Below, in pieces: positions 12,028-25,241 of a stretch of 64,000 bases of DNA. The translations under genes were made by a program, and so were the position numbers. The notes beneath the pieces are model-generated. The model made no database searches. It was not told the DNA's origin and saw only the letters and a program-made list of their open reading frames with translations. Position 1 is the first letter of the stretch; each line of letters starts with the position of its first letter. The DNA comes from Biscogniauxia marginata. Lineage: Eukaryota > Ascomycota > Sordariomycetes > Xylariales > Xylariaceae. The DNA lies in NCBI GenBank assembly GCA_022695795.1, contig MU404111.1:186001-250000 (forward strand), read 5' to 3'.

Positions 12028-12899
12028 CCACTTGAATAGAAGGAACTATGAAGGATCTATCTCGCTGGAGAATGCTCAATCCAAGTCAAAGGACGCACCA
12101 CGACCAATGAGGTAGATAGTGTTGATGTTAGGTATGCAACGAGGACACAAGCCAATGCATCGGCTGTCTAGGGACGGTTTTAAGCCATGATGTACGATAA
12201 TGGGGGGCATTGATGCCATTAGGATGAGAGTATATTAATATAGCCCGTATGTTGTAATAGACCTTGCCATGTCAGATCTTCTGCTACTCGAATTTCTTGC
12301 TGCTGGTTAGTTCAATGTCAGTGAAAGCCTGTATAAATTGTGACGATTGTCAGGTTGTAGAATTTACAGTTCCCTAAGGAGAATTGCATTACACCAGAAC
12401 GAATCCAATTGGTCCAGAAACTGCTCTGACGTCAGCAACTAAAATAAAATGTGACAACGGAAAGTTAATGCCTGAGGCATTGACGCTCTTATCGCCTATC
12501 GTTCCCGTCCGCTGAAATTTTCATCAGCCCCACCACATAGTGTACAGTAACTGTGGACCCCGCCACAGCCCACAGCCCACAGCCCACCGACAAGTTTGCA
12601 GCCCAAAAAACGGACAACTAAACCTACCTACGTAGTACCGCCCCTCTCCAGTCTCCATCTTCCTCCCGTCTCCGTCATCTCTCCAACCTTCTTAAAATAT
12701 TAAGAGAAAAAAATAAGAATTGAATAGTGGAGGAGATCACATTCTATTCTCTCTTATCCGGTCACATTCACTTGTGATTGACTACCTACCTACTGACTGT
12801 GTCTCCTCTCCCCTGTCGACACCACAAGCGGGGTACAACTTCGTTGGCCATCACTAATCACATCTCGATTTCCGCCTCTGGTCACCGCTCAACGCCAAT
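12028..12899. other. Intergenic, promoter of ARB1
   Basis: About 0.87 kb. A triplicated CACAGCCC unit lies at about 12564-12588. CT-rich and AC-rich leader sequence just before 12900 is typical of a highly expressed fungal housekeeping gene. No other gene was seen. Confidence 0.5.
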
Positions 12900-14904
12900 A
12901 TGGTTTCCGCATCCAAGGAGAAGCGCCTCGCCAAGAAGGCTGCCGATGGCAAGGAGAAGCCCGAGAAGAAGACCCTCGTCTCGAGATCCAAGGCCAACTC
13001 CAAGGCCACGTCCAAGGCTGGCTCCGTTGCTGGCTCCGTTGCTGGCGACGAGACTCCTCCGAACCTCGAAGATGACGCCCCCGCAACCGACGACAAGAAG
13101 ATGGACAAGGTCAAACGTCTAGCCGACCAGAAGGACAAACATGGCCTGTCCGACCGAATCACTACTGGTGTCTTGGCCTCCATTCCCAGCAGCAGGGACG
13201 TCAAGATCACCAGCGCCAGCTTAACCTTCCACGGCCGTGTCCTGCTCAATGAGACCGACCTCGAGTTGACTTTTGGACGTCGATATGGCTTGTTGGGTGA
13301 GAACGGCTGCGGAAAGTCTACCCTGCTCAAAGCCATTTCCGAACGAGAATACCCCATTCCCGACCACGTCGATATCTACCTTCTAAACGAGGGTGCCCCG
13401 CCCTCCGAGTTGGGCGCTCTCGACTGGGTGCTCAGGGAGGCCGAGAGGGAGATGGACCGTCTGGATAGGCTGGCTGAACAGCTCCTCGAGGACGAAGGCC
13501 CCGATAGCCCTGTGCTAATGGATATCTATGAGGTATGTATTATTGATGTCGCATCTCCCCCGCCGTGCTAACAATACGTAAAGCATATGGACAAGATGGA
13601 CCCGTCGACCTTTGCCACCCGAGCCTCTCTCATTCTGACCGGTCTTGGCTTCAACAAGGTGACCATCCAGAAGAAGACTAAGGATATGTCTGGTGGTTGG
13701 CGTATGCGAGTCGCCCTTGCCAAAGCTCTTTTCGTCAAGCCAACTCTGTTGCTCCTCGACGACCCGACCGCTCACTTAGATCTTGAGGCTTGTGTGTGGC
13801 TGGAAGAATACCTCAAGAAGTGGGAACGTACCCTAGTTCTCATTTCTCACTCTCAGGATTTCCTGAACGGAGTCTGCACCACCATGATCGATATGCGGAA
13901 GCAGCAGCTCATATACTACGGTGGTAACTTCGACTCCTATGTCAAGACTCGCAAGGAACAGGAGATCAACCAGATGACCGCCTACAAGAAGCAGCAAGAA
14001 GAGATCAAGCACATCAAGGAATTCATTGCCAGTGCTGGTACTTATGCCAACTTGGTGCGACAGGCCAAGTCCCGGCAAAAGATTCTCGACAAGATGATTG
14101 CAGATGGCCTCATCGAGGAAGTGAAAGAAGAGCGAAACTTCACTTTCCGTTTTACGGACGTTGATAAGTTGCCTCCCCCCGTTTTGTCCTTTGACGACGT
14201 CACATTCTCGTACTCGGGCGATGCCAAGGATGACCTATACCGCAACCTCGATCTTGGTTTCGATATGGACTCCCGAACCGCGCTCGTCGGCCCCAACGGT
14301 GTTGGTAAGAGTACCCTGCTACGTCTGATGACCGGCAAGTTGTCACCTACCTCGGGATCTGTCCGTCGTCACACACACCTTAAACTTGGCATGTATTCCC
14401 AGCACAGCGCTGAGCAGCTGGACCTGACCAAGAGTGCCCTGGACTTTGTCCGCGACAAGTATAGAGAGAAGTCACAGGACTACCAGTACTGGAGACAGAG
14501 TCTCGGTAGATATGGTGTCTCTGGTGCTACCCAAACTGCACTGATGGGCACGCTATCCGAGGGTCAAAAGAGCCGAATCGTCTTCGCCTTGCTCGCAATT
14601 GACTCGCCCAACATGCTTCTTCTCGACGAACCTACCAACGGTCTAGATATCACGACCATCGATGCCTTGGCAGATGCTATCAACAACTTTACCGGCGGTG
14701 TCATTGTGGTTTCCCACGATTTCAGGTAAGCTAACACATGTAGAGTTATCAAAATTGCGCGCTAACAAATCGAACAGACTTTTGGACAAGATCGCCAAGC
14801 AGATTCTCGTTTGTGAGAATCGAACGATCAAGCCTTGGGATGGCACAATAGGCGAGTACAAGAACTACCTTCGGAAGAAGATGTTGGCGGCTGGTGCGGT
14901 CTAA
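12900..14904 (+). CDS. ARB1: ABC-F ATPase ARB1 (ABCF2-type), ribosome biogenesis
   Basis: Three exons, 12900..13532, 13584..14725 and 14778..14904, give 633 residues, close to yeast Arb1. A Lys/Ala/Ser-rich N-terminus (1-75) precedes two ABC domains without membrane segments. Domain 1 has Walker [10 protein letters not shown] (near 138) and signature MSGGWRMR (near 247), and a Walker B that ends in DDPTAHLD. Domain 2 has GPNGVGKST (near 449), LSEGQKSR (near 535) and a canonical DEPTNGLD. The linker includes the ARB1-typical block [20 protein letters not shown]. In yeast Arb1 is an essential ATPase shuttling between nucleus and cytoplasm in 40S and 60S maturation. The Asp in place of the catalytic Glu in site 1 is a family trait, since yeast Arb1 has the same DDPTAHLD, so it is not a lesion. 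The gene is convergent with INO80. Confidence 0.95.
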
Positions 14905-16487
14905 GATGGTAGTTATCATTACCTATGCAAGGATTCGAGGGGTATTGATTTCACCCCAAATAACGCGCTCATGCATCTAGGTACTTTAGTACTGTCTTAG
15001 GCGATAAACGCGTTTACATAGATGGGTGTCAATACTGGGGGATAAGGAGGGAATGGTATGCATTGGGGGTTCGACGGCTCATAAGATCTATAGATTGGGC
15101 AGCAAACTACTATAGAGCCGCAGCCTGGAATTTGCGCACAATAAAAGTTTGGCGCGGAAGCTGGAAAGGGTGGGCTTTGCGGATTGCGCTGTAGGGTATC
15201 GTGAAACCCGGTTGGTAAGATATCATGGGACGACGCATATTCCGCAACAGTACCGCACAGCAACAGCGCCTCGGGATAGACTTGATGAAATTCATTGATT
15301 TTATGCTGACGGGGAATTAATATCGCCTTGCACCTTTGGACACAAAACTTGAAAAGTGAATTGGATATAAGTTGTGTGCTAGAGAACCAGAGATGCGGAG
15401 GCTAGTGGTCGTATATATACTCACACGTACGGTGTGTAGTAGGTAGGTAACCAGTGGCGTCGATGACCACCACGTAAGTGCATTGGCCGTAAAGCTTCTT
15501 TTCTTGTACGAACAACTAACTCTCTCCCTTTGTGTGTGGAGAAACTGGAATTTCGCTGGTTACTTACTTACTTGCCGTTCGTGACCAAACTCAATGCTAA
15601 AGTTTCTTTTGGAGGGAAAACTCCGCCACCTCAACGTGAGACTTATCTATTTAACCTCCCTGGTGCGGTGCATATATCTAGGTAGGTAGGTAGGTGTAGG
15701 TAAGTCATGACCTACGGGATCCCCCTCGCTTTAAGAAAAACTTTATTTTATTTTATTTTTGCTCTCATGCGTTTTTTTCCTGTTTCATTTGATTTGATTT
15801 GATTTGATTTGATATACCTACTACCGTGTGTAATGTATCAAAACCTAGCCAGCCAACCAGCCAGCCAACCAACCAATCAAGCACGATCAGAAATCGATTC
15901 CTTAACTTTGATCCTACACGATAGAACCTTAAGATCAGAAGCCATGTCTCCCCTGCTCCCCTTGTCCTCGTTCTGCCCTCGCCCTCCTATCTTTTCCATT
16001 TCTATACTCCTGCTCCTTCCTTCCTTCCTTGCTTTCCTCCAGCATTCCCTCTCCCAATCTTCTCTCCCTCTCTCGTATCTGCCATATTTTATAAATGACA
16101 AACGGGAGTTGATTGATCGTATCAAAATGAAAGAAAAAGTTGAAGTAATTGTTAGATAGGGGCTCTCAAACCTGAGGCTCTTTCTTGTAAACACCATAGT
16201 TGAAAAAAAGAAAAAGAAGAAAAGAAATAGAAAATTTGACTAAAGCTCGAATTATTTTGGCGATCGCTCTCTATCTGTGCGTATCGTCCCCTTTGCAATA
16301 GGCCCCCTTTCCCTACTTGAGTCTCTCTGTAAGTGAATAATGCCCATTACCAATGTAACGCCGTTTTGTCTTTTAAGTGCTTTTGTACATAGTACACCAC
16401 TCCAGTAGCCTGTAAACGCCACCTTCCTCCTCCTATCCTCTTATCCTCCACCGACATAGGACATAGGACATAGGGCTACAGCAGTGG
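14905..16487. other. Convergent intergenic region rich in simple repeats
   Basis: About 1.6 kb between the 3' ends of ARB1 (+) and INO80 (-). It contains tandem GTAGG/TAGG units (15679-15702), TTTTA repeats (15742-15760), a TTTGA pentanucleotide array (15787-15813), AGCC/AACC repeats (15848-15875) and CT-rich tracts. The frames 15809..16159 (+) and 15877..16197 (-) are low-complexity artefacts. Three ACATAGG units sit at about 16455-16474, next to the INO80 stop. Confidence 0.6.
15787..15813. repeat. TTTGA pentanucleotide microsatellite
   Basis: About five perfect copies of TTTGA between the two convergent genes, next to a TTTTA array at 15742-15760. It is probably a slippage tract and is useful mainly as a polymorphic marker. 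Confidence 0.85.
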
Positions 16488-19400
16488 CTAGATGTCAATC
16501 TCTCCATCTGCGATAGCTAGCCGCTGCTTTGTCGTCTTGGCCTTCTTACTGCCTCCCTTCCGCTTCTTAGAAGTCTTAGTGTCTGCCTCGACTGGGGTGG
16601 CCGTGCCAGATGGTTTATTGCCATTGCCATCATCAAAGTGACCCTCGCCTACATTGTGTTAGTATATAAACCATAAAATTAATAGCGTGATATCGGCTTA
16701 CCTTCATGGTACATTTCATCCAAGCTGACAGCCTCCCGCTTGCGTTTATTGCCACCTCGTTTCTTAGCCTTGTCGAGCTCGCCACTTTGAAGGAGTTCCT
16801 TCTCGCGCTGCTCAATGAGCTCAGCTTGCTCGTCATCGGCGAGCCACATGGCAATATCACGGTTGCGATTCTCAGGCGGCCGGCGACCACTGAAGTCCAC
16901 GCCCCTAGCGCCACCTCCTTGAATGACGACACGTTGCACTTCTTCCTTCTGCATCGCTCGCTTTCGAATGCGCTCCTCGATGGTGCCGCGGGTGATGAGA
17001 CGATAGACGGTGACTTGCTTAGTTTGGCCGAGACGATGGGCACGGTCCATGGCTTGTGAGTCGATCGTCGGGTTCCAATCACTATCGTAGAAGATGACAG
17101 TATCGGCCGAGGTAAGATTGATACCGAGACCACCGGCACGAGTGGAGAGAAGGAAGACGAATATCTCTGGCCGCGTTTGGAAGTCGTGAACCGTATCTCG
17201 ACGATCTTCCAGCTTCGTAGAACCGTCAAGTCGGCAATACTTATAGTTGCGATACGTAAGGTATTCTTCCATGAGATCGATCATTCTTGTCATCTGGAAG
17301 TACAGGAGCACGCGGTGCCCTTCCTCTTTCAGCTTAAAGAGCAATTGGTCGAGTTTGGCCAGCTTGCCGCTATCAGTAACAAAACGGCGCATGCTCGGGA
17401 CCGTGATACTTGTGAATTTTCGTTTATCGTTGTCAGGCTGGGGGAGCATCGCAGGTCGCGGGTATCGTTCGATCGAGGTATTCTGCATAACCAAAGCTTT
17501 CTCCTCCAAGAGGCTTGGCCCGTAGAGAGTCTTACGCATCGTTACATTGAACAGCGTATCATTGCGCTCGGCAATAGGCCTTCGTGCGCCTTCACAAGAG
17601 ACCTCGATAGGAGGAGCCGATGCTCCGGGTAGAGCTGCTTGTTCCAGCCTACTCAGTCCAGAATCCCGCCACTGCGATCGAGAGATATTCATAAGATTGC
17701 CAAGGATACCCTCGCTTGTGACATCGGCTAGGGGCTTGCGATCTGTTCGTGGCTTGATCTGAAACAAGGCATGAGCTGGGGCATAGTTCTCCTCGTCCGG
17801 TTCGTCGTAGATGACATTCATATGACCAAGACGATCCTCTTTCTTGACGAGGTCGGCAGCTCGAGAAAACACATCCTGATGACTAGCCCTATAAGCCTCC
17901 TCGGGGCTGGTATCGGCAAAGCGTAGGAAAGAAAATGCATCGTTTCCAGACGTGCTGGCGCGAACATTCTCTGGGGTCCATATGTTCATGAGGTGATTTA
18001 AGTACTTATTCCTAAAGCCAGCTTGCGTGTTATCTTCTCCAGCTTTGTAGAGTCTCCCACCCTCGTTCCAGACAAGACGCGGTAGTTCGTACTCGATGAG
18101 ATTTCGAGTAGAGTAGCCGACTGGAACGTTGTTGCCTTCGCGTACAAACGATGCGGTCTCAGCGAAATAGCCGGAAAAGAACGGGCTTGTCGTGTCGGCA
18201 CGCTCGAACAAGTCTGGATGATTGCACACCTTCCGGAACTGCATGACGAGGTTCATAAGGGTTCCCGAATCTTGGTCATCCCCGAGAGTTGCCTTCTCGA
18301 TCAGATCCATAATGCTGATCTGGTTCCTCAGGTTTCGGTAATAAGCGCGTTGCCGGTAAGTCAGCTCACAGAAGACGTCGAGTTCAATCTTGTCTCCAAG
18401 CTCCTTCTGGACATGTTTCTTGACACGACGCAACATGAACGGCTTGAGGATCAAGTGCAGCCGCCTAAGCTGGTCCTCATTGAGCGTTGTATTGCTCTGT
18501 GCGTGAGATTCGATGTCCTTGGAAAACCACTCGCTGAACTCGTCGTGAGAATCAAACAACGAGGGCATGATAAAGTGTAGAAGAGCCCAGAGTTCCTGCA
18601 TATTGTTCTGGATTGGGGTACCAGTAAGAAGAAGTCGGTTACGGCAGTGGAAGCCAAGCAAGCACTTCCAACGTGAACTTTGAGAGCTCTTGATGGCTTG
18701 CGCTTCATCCAGTATCATGTACTGCCATCGCATCTTCTGGAAATATGCCACATCGGAGACGACAAGTTGATACGATGTGACCAGAACATGGAAGGGGGCA
18801 TCCTTGCGGTAAGTGTTGTGCTTGCGATCCCAGAACTTACGCAACACTTTTCGGTCGCCAGCCGTACCCCAGTACGGGAGAACCTTGAACTCTGGAACGA
18901 ATCTAGTGATCTCCTGCTGCCAGTTGTGTAGCGTAGAAGCTGGCGCCACCACGAGGTATGGACCCCAGATGTCGTGTACTTCGGCAAGGTAGGCCATGAC
19001 TGAGATGGACTGCACCGTCTTGCCAAGACCCATTTCGTCGGCCAAGATACCGTTGATTCCCTGTTCGTAAAGATTTGCAAGCCAGTTGAGGCCCTTCAGT
19101 TGGTACTCTTTGAGCTGGCAGTTCAACAACTTCGGTTGTTCGACTGTTACATCGCCAAGTCCGGTCGGGTTCTGGAAGTTCATCTCGCCATCCTCGTCCA
19201 TGTCGTCGTCGCTCTTGTTGAAGGCTCGTGCTTTCTGCTGGGCTTCGGCTATGGCATTCTGAGCGTTGGCTATGGCCGCAGCCTTCAGGGTCTCCTCGTC
19301 TTCGGCATCGAAATCCAACTGGTTGAAATCTGTGACCTTAGCGCCGAGCGGGCCAGCAGGCTCCGTGACATCAACCTTGTGCGTAGTCGAGGCATGTGCA

Positions 19401-22400
19401 TCCGACGCAATTTCTGGATTATCGGTACTACGCTCCACTTCGTCGGTCTTTATCTTCTTGCCGATAAAGTGAGAATACAGCTCGGTCTGCGAAATCAAGA
19501 AGTTGAGCTTCCTCTTCTGCCGGGCAGCTTCGCGATCAGCCTCCTCTTTGCGCGCATTCTCGAGCTCCTGTCTCTCGGCGGCTTTGCGGAGATCTCTCTC
19601 TTCGCGTTCGTTGCGCTTCCAGAAACCCATCATGTCACGCATACATCGCTTAGCCCGAGCTTGAAGATCCTTTGTGCCCTTGTTGGTACGAAGTTGCCAG
19701 CGTTTCGCTTCCTTGGAAGCGAGTATAGCGGTCTTCTTAAGGTTGGAGGCTTTCGTGGTGTATGAGTCGGCCGCCATTTTGAACGCCTTCGGAACATCCT
19801 TGCGCGCGAGGTCGCGCCAGATCTGGTCGTAGATCTGGTTATAACCCTTGGATTGGAATTTGGTCTCTAGGGGATTAGCAGGAGGTTCCTCAACAGACTT
19901 CTCCTTGGGCTCCTTGGGCTCCTTGGCAGGATCCTTGGTTTCCTTTTCCTTTTCTTTGGATTCCTTAGTAGAGCCCTTGCTTAATTTGATGCGGATCTTG
20001 GTCTCTTCCTTAGCAGGCAGCTCCTCGCCAGCATCCAAAGCAGCCTGAGCGGCAACAGCAGCATCTTTCTCGGCTTGTTTCTGCTCCTTCGACTTCTTGG
20101 GCCGATTACCGCTGCGAGCCTTGCCCTTAGACTTGCCACCAGCCTCCACATCGGTAGCCTGGAACGTCGACATGGTGCCACCCTCCAAGTTAAGTTCAAA
20201 TGGTGCCAAGTTACGAGCAGGGCCTTTGATACCCTTTTGCAGGATCAGCTTCGTCTGCTGGGCCTTCTTGTTAGCACGCTCAGCCTCTCGCAAATGCTTA
20301 GCCCGTTCAGCCTCGTCTTCGGCGGCCAGGGCCTTTGCCAAGGCGGCCTCCTTCTGCTCGATAGTGACCTGCATGGACTTCTCTCGTCGTCGTTTCCGCT
20401 GCATGTCCTTCTTGCGTTCCTTCTCGGCAAATATCTCGCGCTCACGAACTTCTTGTAGCGCCTCGTCGAAGTGCTTGTCGTCGTATCTGCGCTTGCCGAG
20501 AGACGCGTGTGCATTCAGCTTCTTCGAGACGATGGTAGTCAAGTCACTACGACGAAACGCGCGGTCGTGGTGTTCTGCTTGGTCGAGGTTCAGCTTTCGC
20601 TTCTTCGCACGCCCGGTGTAGAATTCTTCCTCGGCTTCGAGTTCGGACAGGTCAACGTCCTCCATGTCGACATCCAGCCGATCTAATATGACCTGTATCT
20701 TCTTTTCTTTATCGGCCGAGAGTGCCTTCGGTTTGGGTTGGCCGTTGGCTTGCCTCTTGGGAATTTTCGTGGACGTGTCCTTCACCATATTCGCAGATGA
20801 TCGCCGTGAATCTTTCTTAGCGTTGCTCTCGGAGTCTTTCAGAATTGACTCTCGGCCCTTGCTCTTGCGAGCAGGCTTTTCCTTCTTCTCCATGACGGGC
20901 ACCGATTTGGGCTGAGAGAAGGGTTCGGGATTAGAGAGGATTGTGGAGAAGGACATCAAGCTTGCCGTGCGGTTCGTGGTCTAGAAAAGGTAGCAAGAAG
21001 AGGCGATGTTAGCACAAGCACAAGCACAAGCACAAGCACAAGACTCAAACACGAGAGAGAGGAGGAGCAGAAACAATGGGTGTTGATAACGTACAACTGG
21101 GGTGGCCGCCGATGGGGTAGATGGAGCAGGCTCTGGATTGAGTATCGAAGGCAGAGAGGGAGCTGGCGTTGGCGTGTGGCGATTTGTAGGGGTGGCAGTA
21201 TCGGACGCGGTGCGATGACGCGAGGGAGGCGATGCCAAATGCAATGCCGTATTCGAAGGGCTAGCAGAGCCGGCGCCGTTTTTAGGGTGCGAATGTGAAT
21301 GTGAATGGGGGCTTCGTGGGGGATTTGTCAAATTCGCGGGTGAAGGAGAGGCGTATCCATTGTAATAGTGGCCGGGTTCGGATTTTGGTTGGGTGTAATC
21401 GTAAGGATCAGGTCGCGACTGGCAGAGAAGGAGGTAGGTTAGTGATTAGGTACGAGTTCAAAGGGCGGTCCTATCGGGGGTGAAGTGTGGAAAGGGAAAA
21501 AAAAGTAAAGTGGTGAATGAAGTGTTGCTGTCTCGCAGGCGAATCCTAAAGTAAGACTGATTGATGCCCTCCTACTGAGCAAGCAAACTTTTTCCTTTTC
21601 TCCATTCTATTTTCACCCAGTGAAGCTATATTGATTTACGCCAGCTCAACTACAAAAAGAAGGACAAAAAAAGAAAAGGGCAACAAAAGACAAGAAGAAA
21701 AAAAGGACAAATTTCATAGCCGATGATGCATGAAGAAAATAAAAACAGAGAGCCAATGCCATTGCTTTAACAACAGCGTATATGCATGATGATGGTTGAA
21801 AGGTCTCGGATGGAACGATGCAGTGTTTCGCTTGCACTCACCTGCTTGGACCAAGTCTCCGCGGGTCTTCTCTCTTGTGTTGTATCCGTCAGAGGATCGT
21901 AAAAGCTGCCGGGTGCTTTTTCCTGGGCGGGCCGATGGAAATCTGGTGGCGAGAGATGCCCTGCGGCCTTGGGTGGCTGCAGCGGCGATGCACTCGAGGG
22001 GCCGTTGCCATTTGTCGATGACATGGCAGACGGCGAGGCCATGATCGAGCTCAAGGCTCCCGGCGGCGGTGCCAGAGGAGGCAGGGAGGAGGAGGACAAC
22101 GGCGGCTGCGGGTGATGCGGGTGATGCGGATGCGGATACGGATGTGGGTGAGGGTGAGGGTGTGGGCGTGGGTGTTGAGACGCGTGATTAAAGGGATGGC
22201 TGAAGGATGGCGGCGGTCGCGTCGGTGATGCGGGTGTCGTGATGGATGACACGGAAAAGGTGTTTTGGGGAGATGGGGAATGAAATGGGGAGTGGGCGTT
22301 GGCGCTGGCGTTGTTGGCGGTGGTGGTGGTGGTGGTAGCAGTGGTGGATGTGGGCTGACGAAAATCTAATAATTGCGTCGAGGCGGCCGTGACGGTCGGA

Positions 22401-22945
22401 GATGTCAGGCTGGCGCTGGTGCTGGTGTTGGTGGTGCCGTTGTTAGCATTGGCGCTGCCGCCGCCGGTGGTGGTTGTGGTGTTATTAGCAGTGCTAGTGT
22501 TAGCATTGGCATTGACGTGAGCATTGGCGGTACTAGTGACATTGGAGGCATTTTGACGAGGATACAGATGGCCGTGGGGATTGGCGCCGCTGGACGAACG
22601 TGGCCCCAGCGCATCTATCATGCTCGCAAAAGTGGGCGGCGGAGATGTCGACGCTTTTGTTGCTATCGCAGCTGCTGCTGTTGGTCGCGACTGGACCTGG
22701 CCTTGAACCTGGCCCTGAACCTGGCCCTGAACCTGGCCCTGAACCTGAGACTGCGACGACGGCGGCGATTGCAGATGCGACGAGGCCGCGGCACCGCCGG
22801 GACTTCGATCCTGACCCCGACCGTACTCTCGTTCATGTTCGTACCCATGTTCGTGCTCATGTCCACGCCCACGCCCACGGCCATGGTCCTGCCCATTCTC
22901 AGGCCGTTGGAGGACTGTCGCGTGGAAGTTATTCGAGTCCATCAT
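16488..22945 (-). CDS. INO80: INO80 chromatin-remodeling ATPase
   Basis: Four exons, 22945..21842, 21418..21095, 20980..16702 and 16648..16488, give 1955 residues, the usual size for filamentous-fungal INO80. Residues 1-475 are low complexity, with HGRG/EHEH, a VQGQ tandem repeat, Ser/Thr/Asn tracts and a His-Pro run. A DBINO domain (about 846-986) binds actin-related proteins. The SNF2 ATPase follows, with DEMGLGKT (near 1126) and a DEAQ box, then the long INO80-type insertion. The helicase C lobe comes next ([10 protein letters not shown] near 1690; DRAHRLGQ near 1780). The last exon encodes a Lys-rich tail. INO80 slides and edits nucleosomes at promoters, replication forks and breaks. Intron 1 (423 nt) and intron 2 (114 nt) lie in the low-complexity region. 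All joints are in phase. The long plus-strand open frames over this gene are antisense shadows. Confidence 0.95.
21011..21043. repeat. CACAAG hexanucleotide repeat inside INO80 intron 2
   Basis: About five copies of the hexamer CACAAG lie within the intron spanning 21094..20981. On the coding strand it reads as a pyrimidine-rich CTTGTG array a few tens of bases before the acceptor, so it overlaps the likely polypyrimidine and branch region. Confidence 0.8.
22694..22748. repeat. 12-nt tandem repeat in INO80 exon 1
   Basis: Near-perfect 12-nt units encode alternating Val-Gln-Gly-Gln repeats on the minus strand (residues about 66-84 of INO80). Small differences between copies show some age. The repeat keeps frame, so copy-number changes would be tolerated. 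Confidence 0.85.
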
Positions 22946-25241
22946 CTGCCTCTTCTCTCGTCGAGTATCCCCTCCTTTTTTTGTTCCTTTCTTCTCTCTC
23001 TTCCTTTCTTCCCGTATCGTTGGCCCTGTGTTGCAAGTTGACTCGACTGCAACGATACCTACTAGTTCAGTGTGCCATGCCAGACTACCTTAGGTACAAC
23101 TCATTGCGATCGTGACCCAGCGCAAACGGGCTTAATGGCGGCAACTATCCTCGACGCTTGTGGTGATCACTGGTGATCTTGGTGAGCGGGCGGGTGTGCA
23201 GGTGAATGTGCGTGGGCGACGTGAGTGGCCCGGGGCAGATAGGTATTTATCACGGCGAGTCCTTTGTCGCGAAGGTATGCGCAAAGGATATCTGGATCAG
23301 TCTTGATGGCTGAGGGTGGCCGTCCGAGCAACCGGGGCTCAATTCTGCGGTCGATTGGATCGATCGGGGGCGAAACTCTAGTCTAATTCACTGGCAGTGG
23401 TACAATACAATTGCGAAGGAAATACCTAAAGCAGGTATGGCGATAGTGACGAGGCTCCCATGCATGTGTAGTGTGTAGGTGTAGTAGATATTGGTGGGCA
23501 CTTGTATAAGTGGGAGAGTGGGAGGGAAGGTGAGGAGAGGAAGGGGGATGAGGCGGCGGTGATGGGTTGTGTAGATGACGACGATGCGGACTCCGGGTCG
23601 GTTGATGCTGAACTAAAGCAAGGCCACACTACCATCCCATTCCATCCGTTGTCCTGCTGCTGGGCTGCACCCATTTCCAGTTGCAGTTCTCGCCAACCCT
23701 CTCCCAAAAAAGAACTCCGTGACAAGCAAAAGTGGATGATCGATCCAGACCGGCAGTCAGCCAGTCAGAGGCCAGTCCCAGACCTTTCTCCACAGCTCTA
23801 GAAACCCCTGCACCCCTGACCCCTGCTCTCTACCCGTCCAATCACAGCCGCTGGAGAACACCGCTAACGCCTTATTGGGCACCACAGGACCAGCAAGCCG
23901 CAGTGGTCCCAGGTACGTACCGTAAAGACATGAATACACCCACGATAACATCAATCTCCCGTCAACTTACAAAACGTCCCTCCTAAGATGAGTTATGTAC
24001 CTAGGTATCTAATAGGGCTGTGTGTTTCAGTCATACCGTTTCTCTCCCCCACTTTATACCTACTTACTTACACTCACATACCTATAGGGAGCCCGTGGTA
24101 GATTCTCTCCTACTACTACACTACCTACCTACACGTACCTACTTACGGGTCATTATTCCGGTTGATTGCCTGCAGCAGGGGCGCGGCAATGTCGGTGCAC
24201 AGCCGCAAATCACACAAGCTTGAGCCTTGCCCTTTTCGGAGTTAGACAATGGGAGCGCAGACAGGGCTGCATTCCAGCTCGTGCTCTCTCTCTCCGAGGT
24301 CTGTCTTCTTCTCCCCTCTCGCGCCATTCTTTTTCTGTCGGTCCAGACCAAAAAAACGGGTCAGTCTGGCCAGCCAATGACAACGGCTCAAGACGCAAAA
24401 CAGAGCATCACGATAACTTCCCATCGTGGCCTGAACTCTACCAGCCAGACGTATCCGACCGGCAACCGACACGAGTAAAAAAAATAATAGGTCACGAGGA
24501 AGAAGATGTGGCTTCCGTCAGATGGTTTGCGAATGCGTGTTTCTAATTGGAAGTTGAAACAGTAACAGCGCAATGAATAACATCATCATGTCAACCCATC
24601 ACGTTCTAAACTAGTGCAGAACTCCAAAACCTGCTGGCGTAGCGGTTGGGGATGTGGGGTTTCTCACCTGACAAGGACGAGTTCTACAGAAAGATTGCAA
24701 CAGGCGAGGCGAAAATTTACGCAGCACGAATCAAGAGCATGCCGTCATCAGATAGCTGATATTCACCTGAATAGGTAGTCCATATTAATGCCCACATTGG
24801 CATTCTAACACTAACAAATCAACTTATTTTTTTGCTTCTTCCTTTTTTTTCTGTCTCGTCTCTCTTTGATCCAAAAAAGGGGGCCACTAGCCAAATCCGA
24901 ATGTCATTTCTCTCCCCACCCGTCAGCAAAACAGAGATGAAGGAGACCAAAAAAAGCTAAGTTGTACGATGAAGTAGAGGGAGTGGTTTCGTGTGTGGAG
25001 CTCAAGAATGAATGACTAGAAACGAAAAGACAGCATAATGCTTCCGGGGGGTTTTTTTTCTCCCTTTCTCCTGTCTGATCCCTTCTCTTTGCCATCCCTG
25101 ACACCCTCCCTCCCTTCCTTCCTTCCCTTGTTCTATTGTAACAGTGCTCTCTCATCTGCAAGAGGTCATCTGAAATGGGATGGAAAAGATGAGAGGGCAA
25201 GGGACGAAGTAATGAGTAGGAAAATGAGTTGAAAGTGGTCA
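22946..25241. other. Intergenic upstream of INO80
   Basis: About 2.3 kb holding the INO80 promoter and leader (CT-rich on the coding strand near 22950-23020) and the 3' end of the Ser/Thr-rich gene. TACCTA tracts cluster at 24056-24140. Short open frames on both strands around 23400-24570 overlap each other in several frames and look random. No RNA gene was recognised. Confidence 0.55.

Noticed and set aside
13700..13790. Non-canonical Walker B (DDPTAHLD) in ARB1 as a possible lesion
   Set aside because: Yeast Arb1 carries the same Asp-Asp-Pro-Thr-Ala-His sequence; it is a family feature.
15809..16197. Overlapping frames of 116 and 106 codons between ARB1 and INO80
   Set aside because: Encoded by CT-rich and AGCC/AACC simple repeats; low-complexity artefacts in 3' flanking DNA.
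16706..20915. Many long plus-strand open frames across INO80
   Set aside because: They are antisense shadows of a conserved minus-strand gene and encode low-complexity, unrecognisable proteins.
22373..23115. Plus-strand frames of 222 and 171 codons over INO80 exon 1
   Set aside because: Antisense of repetitive coding sequence; the repeats create open frames on both strands.
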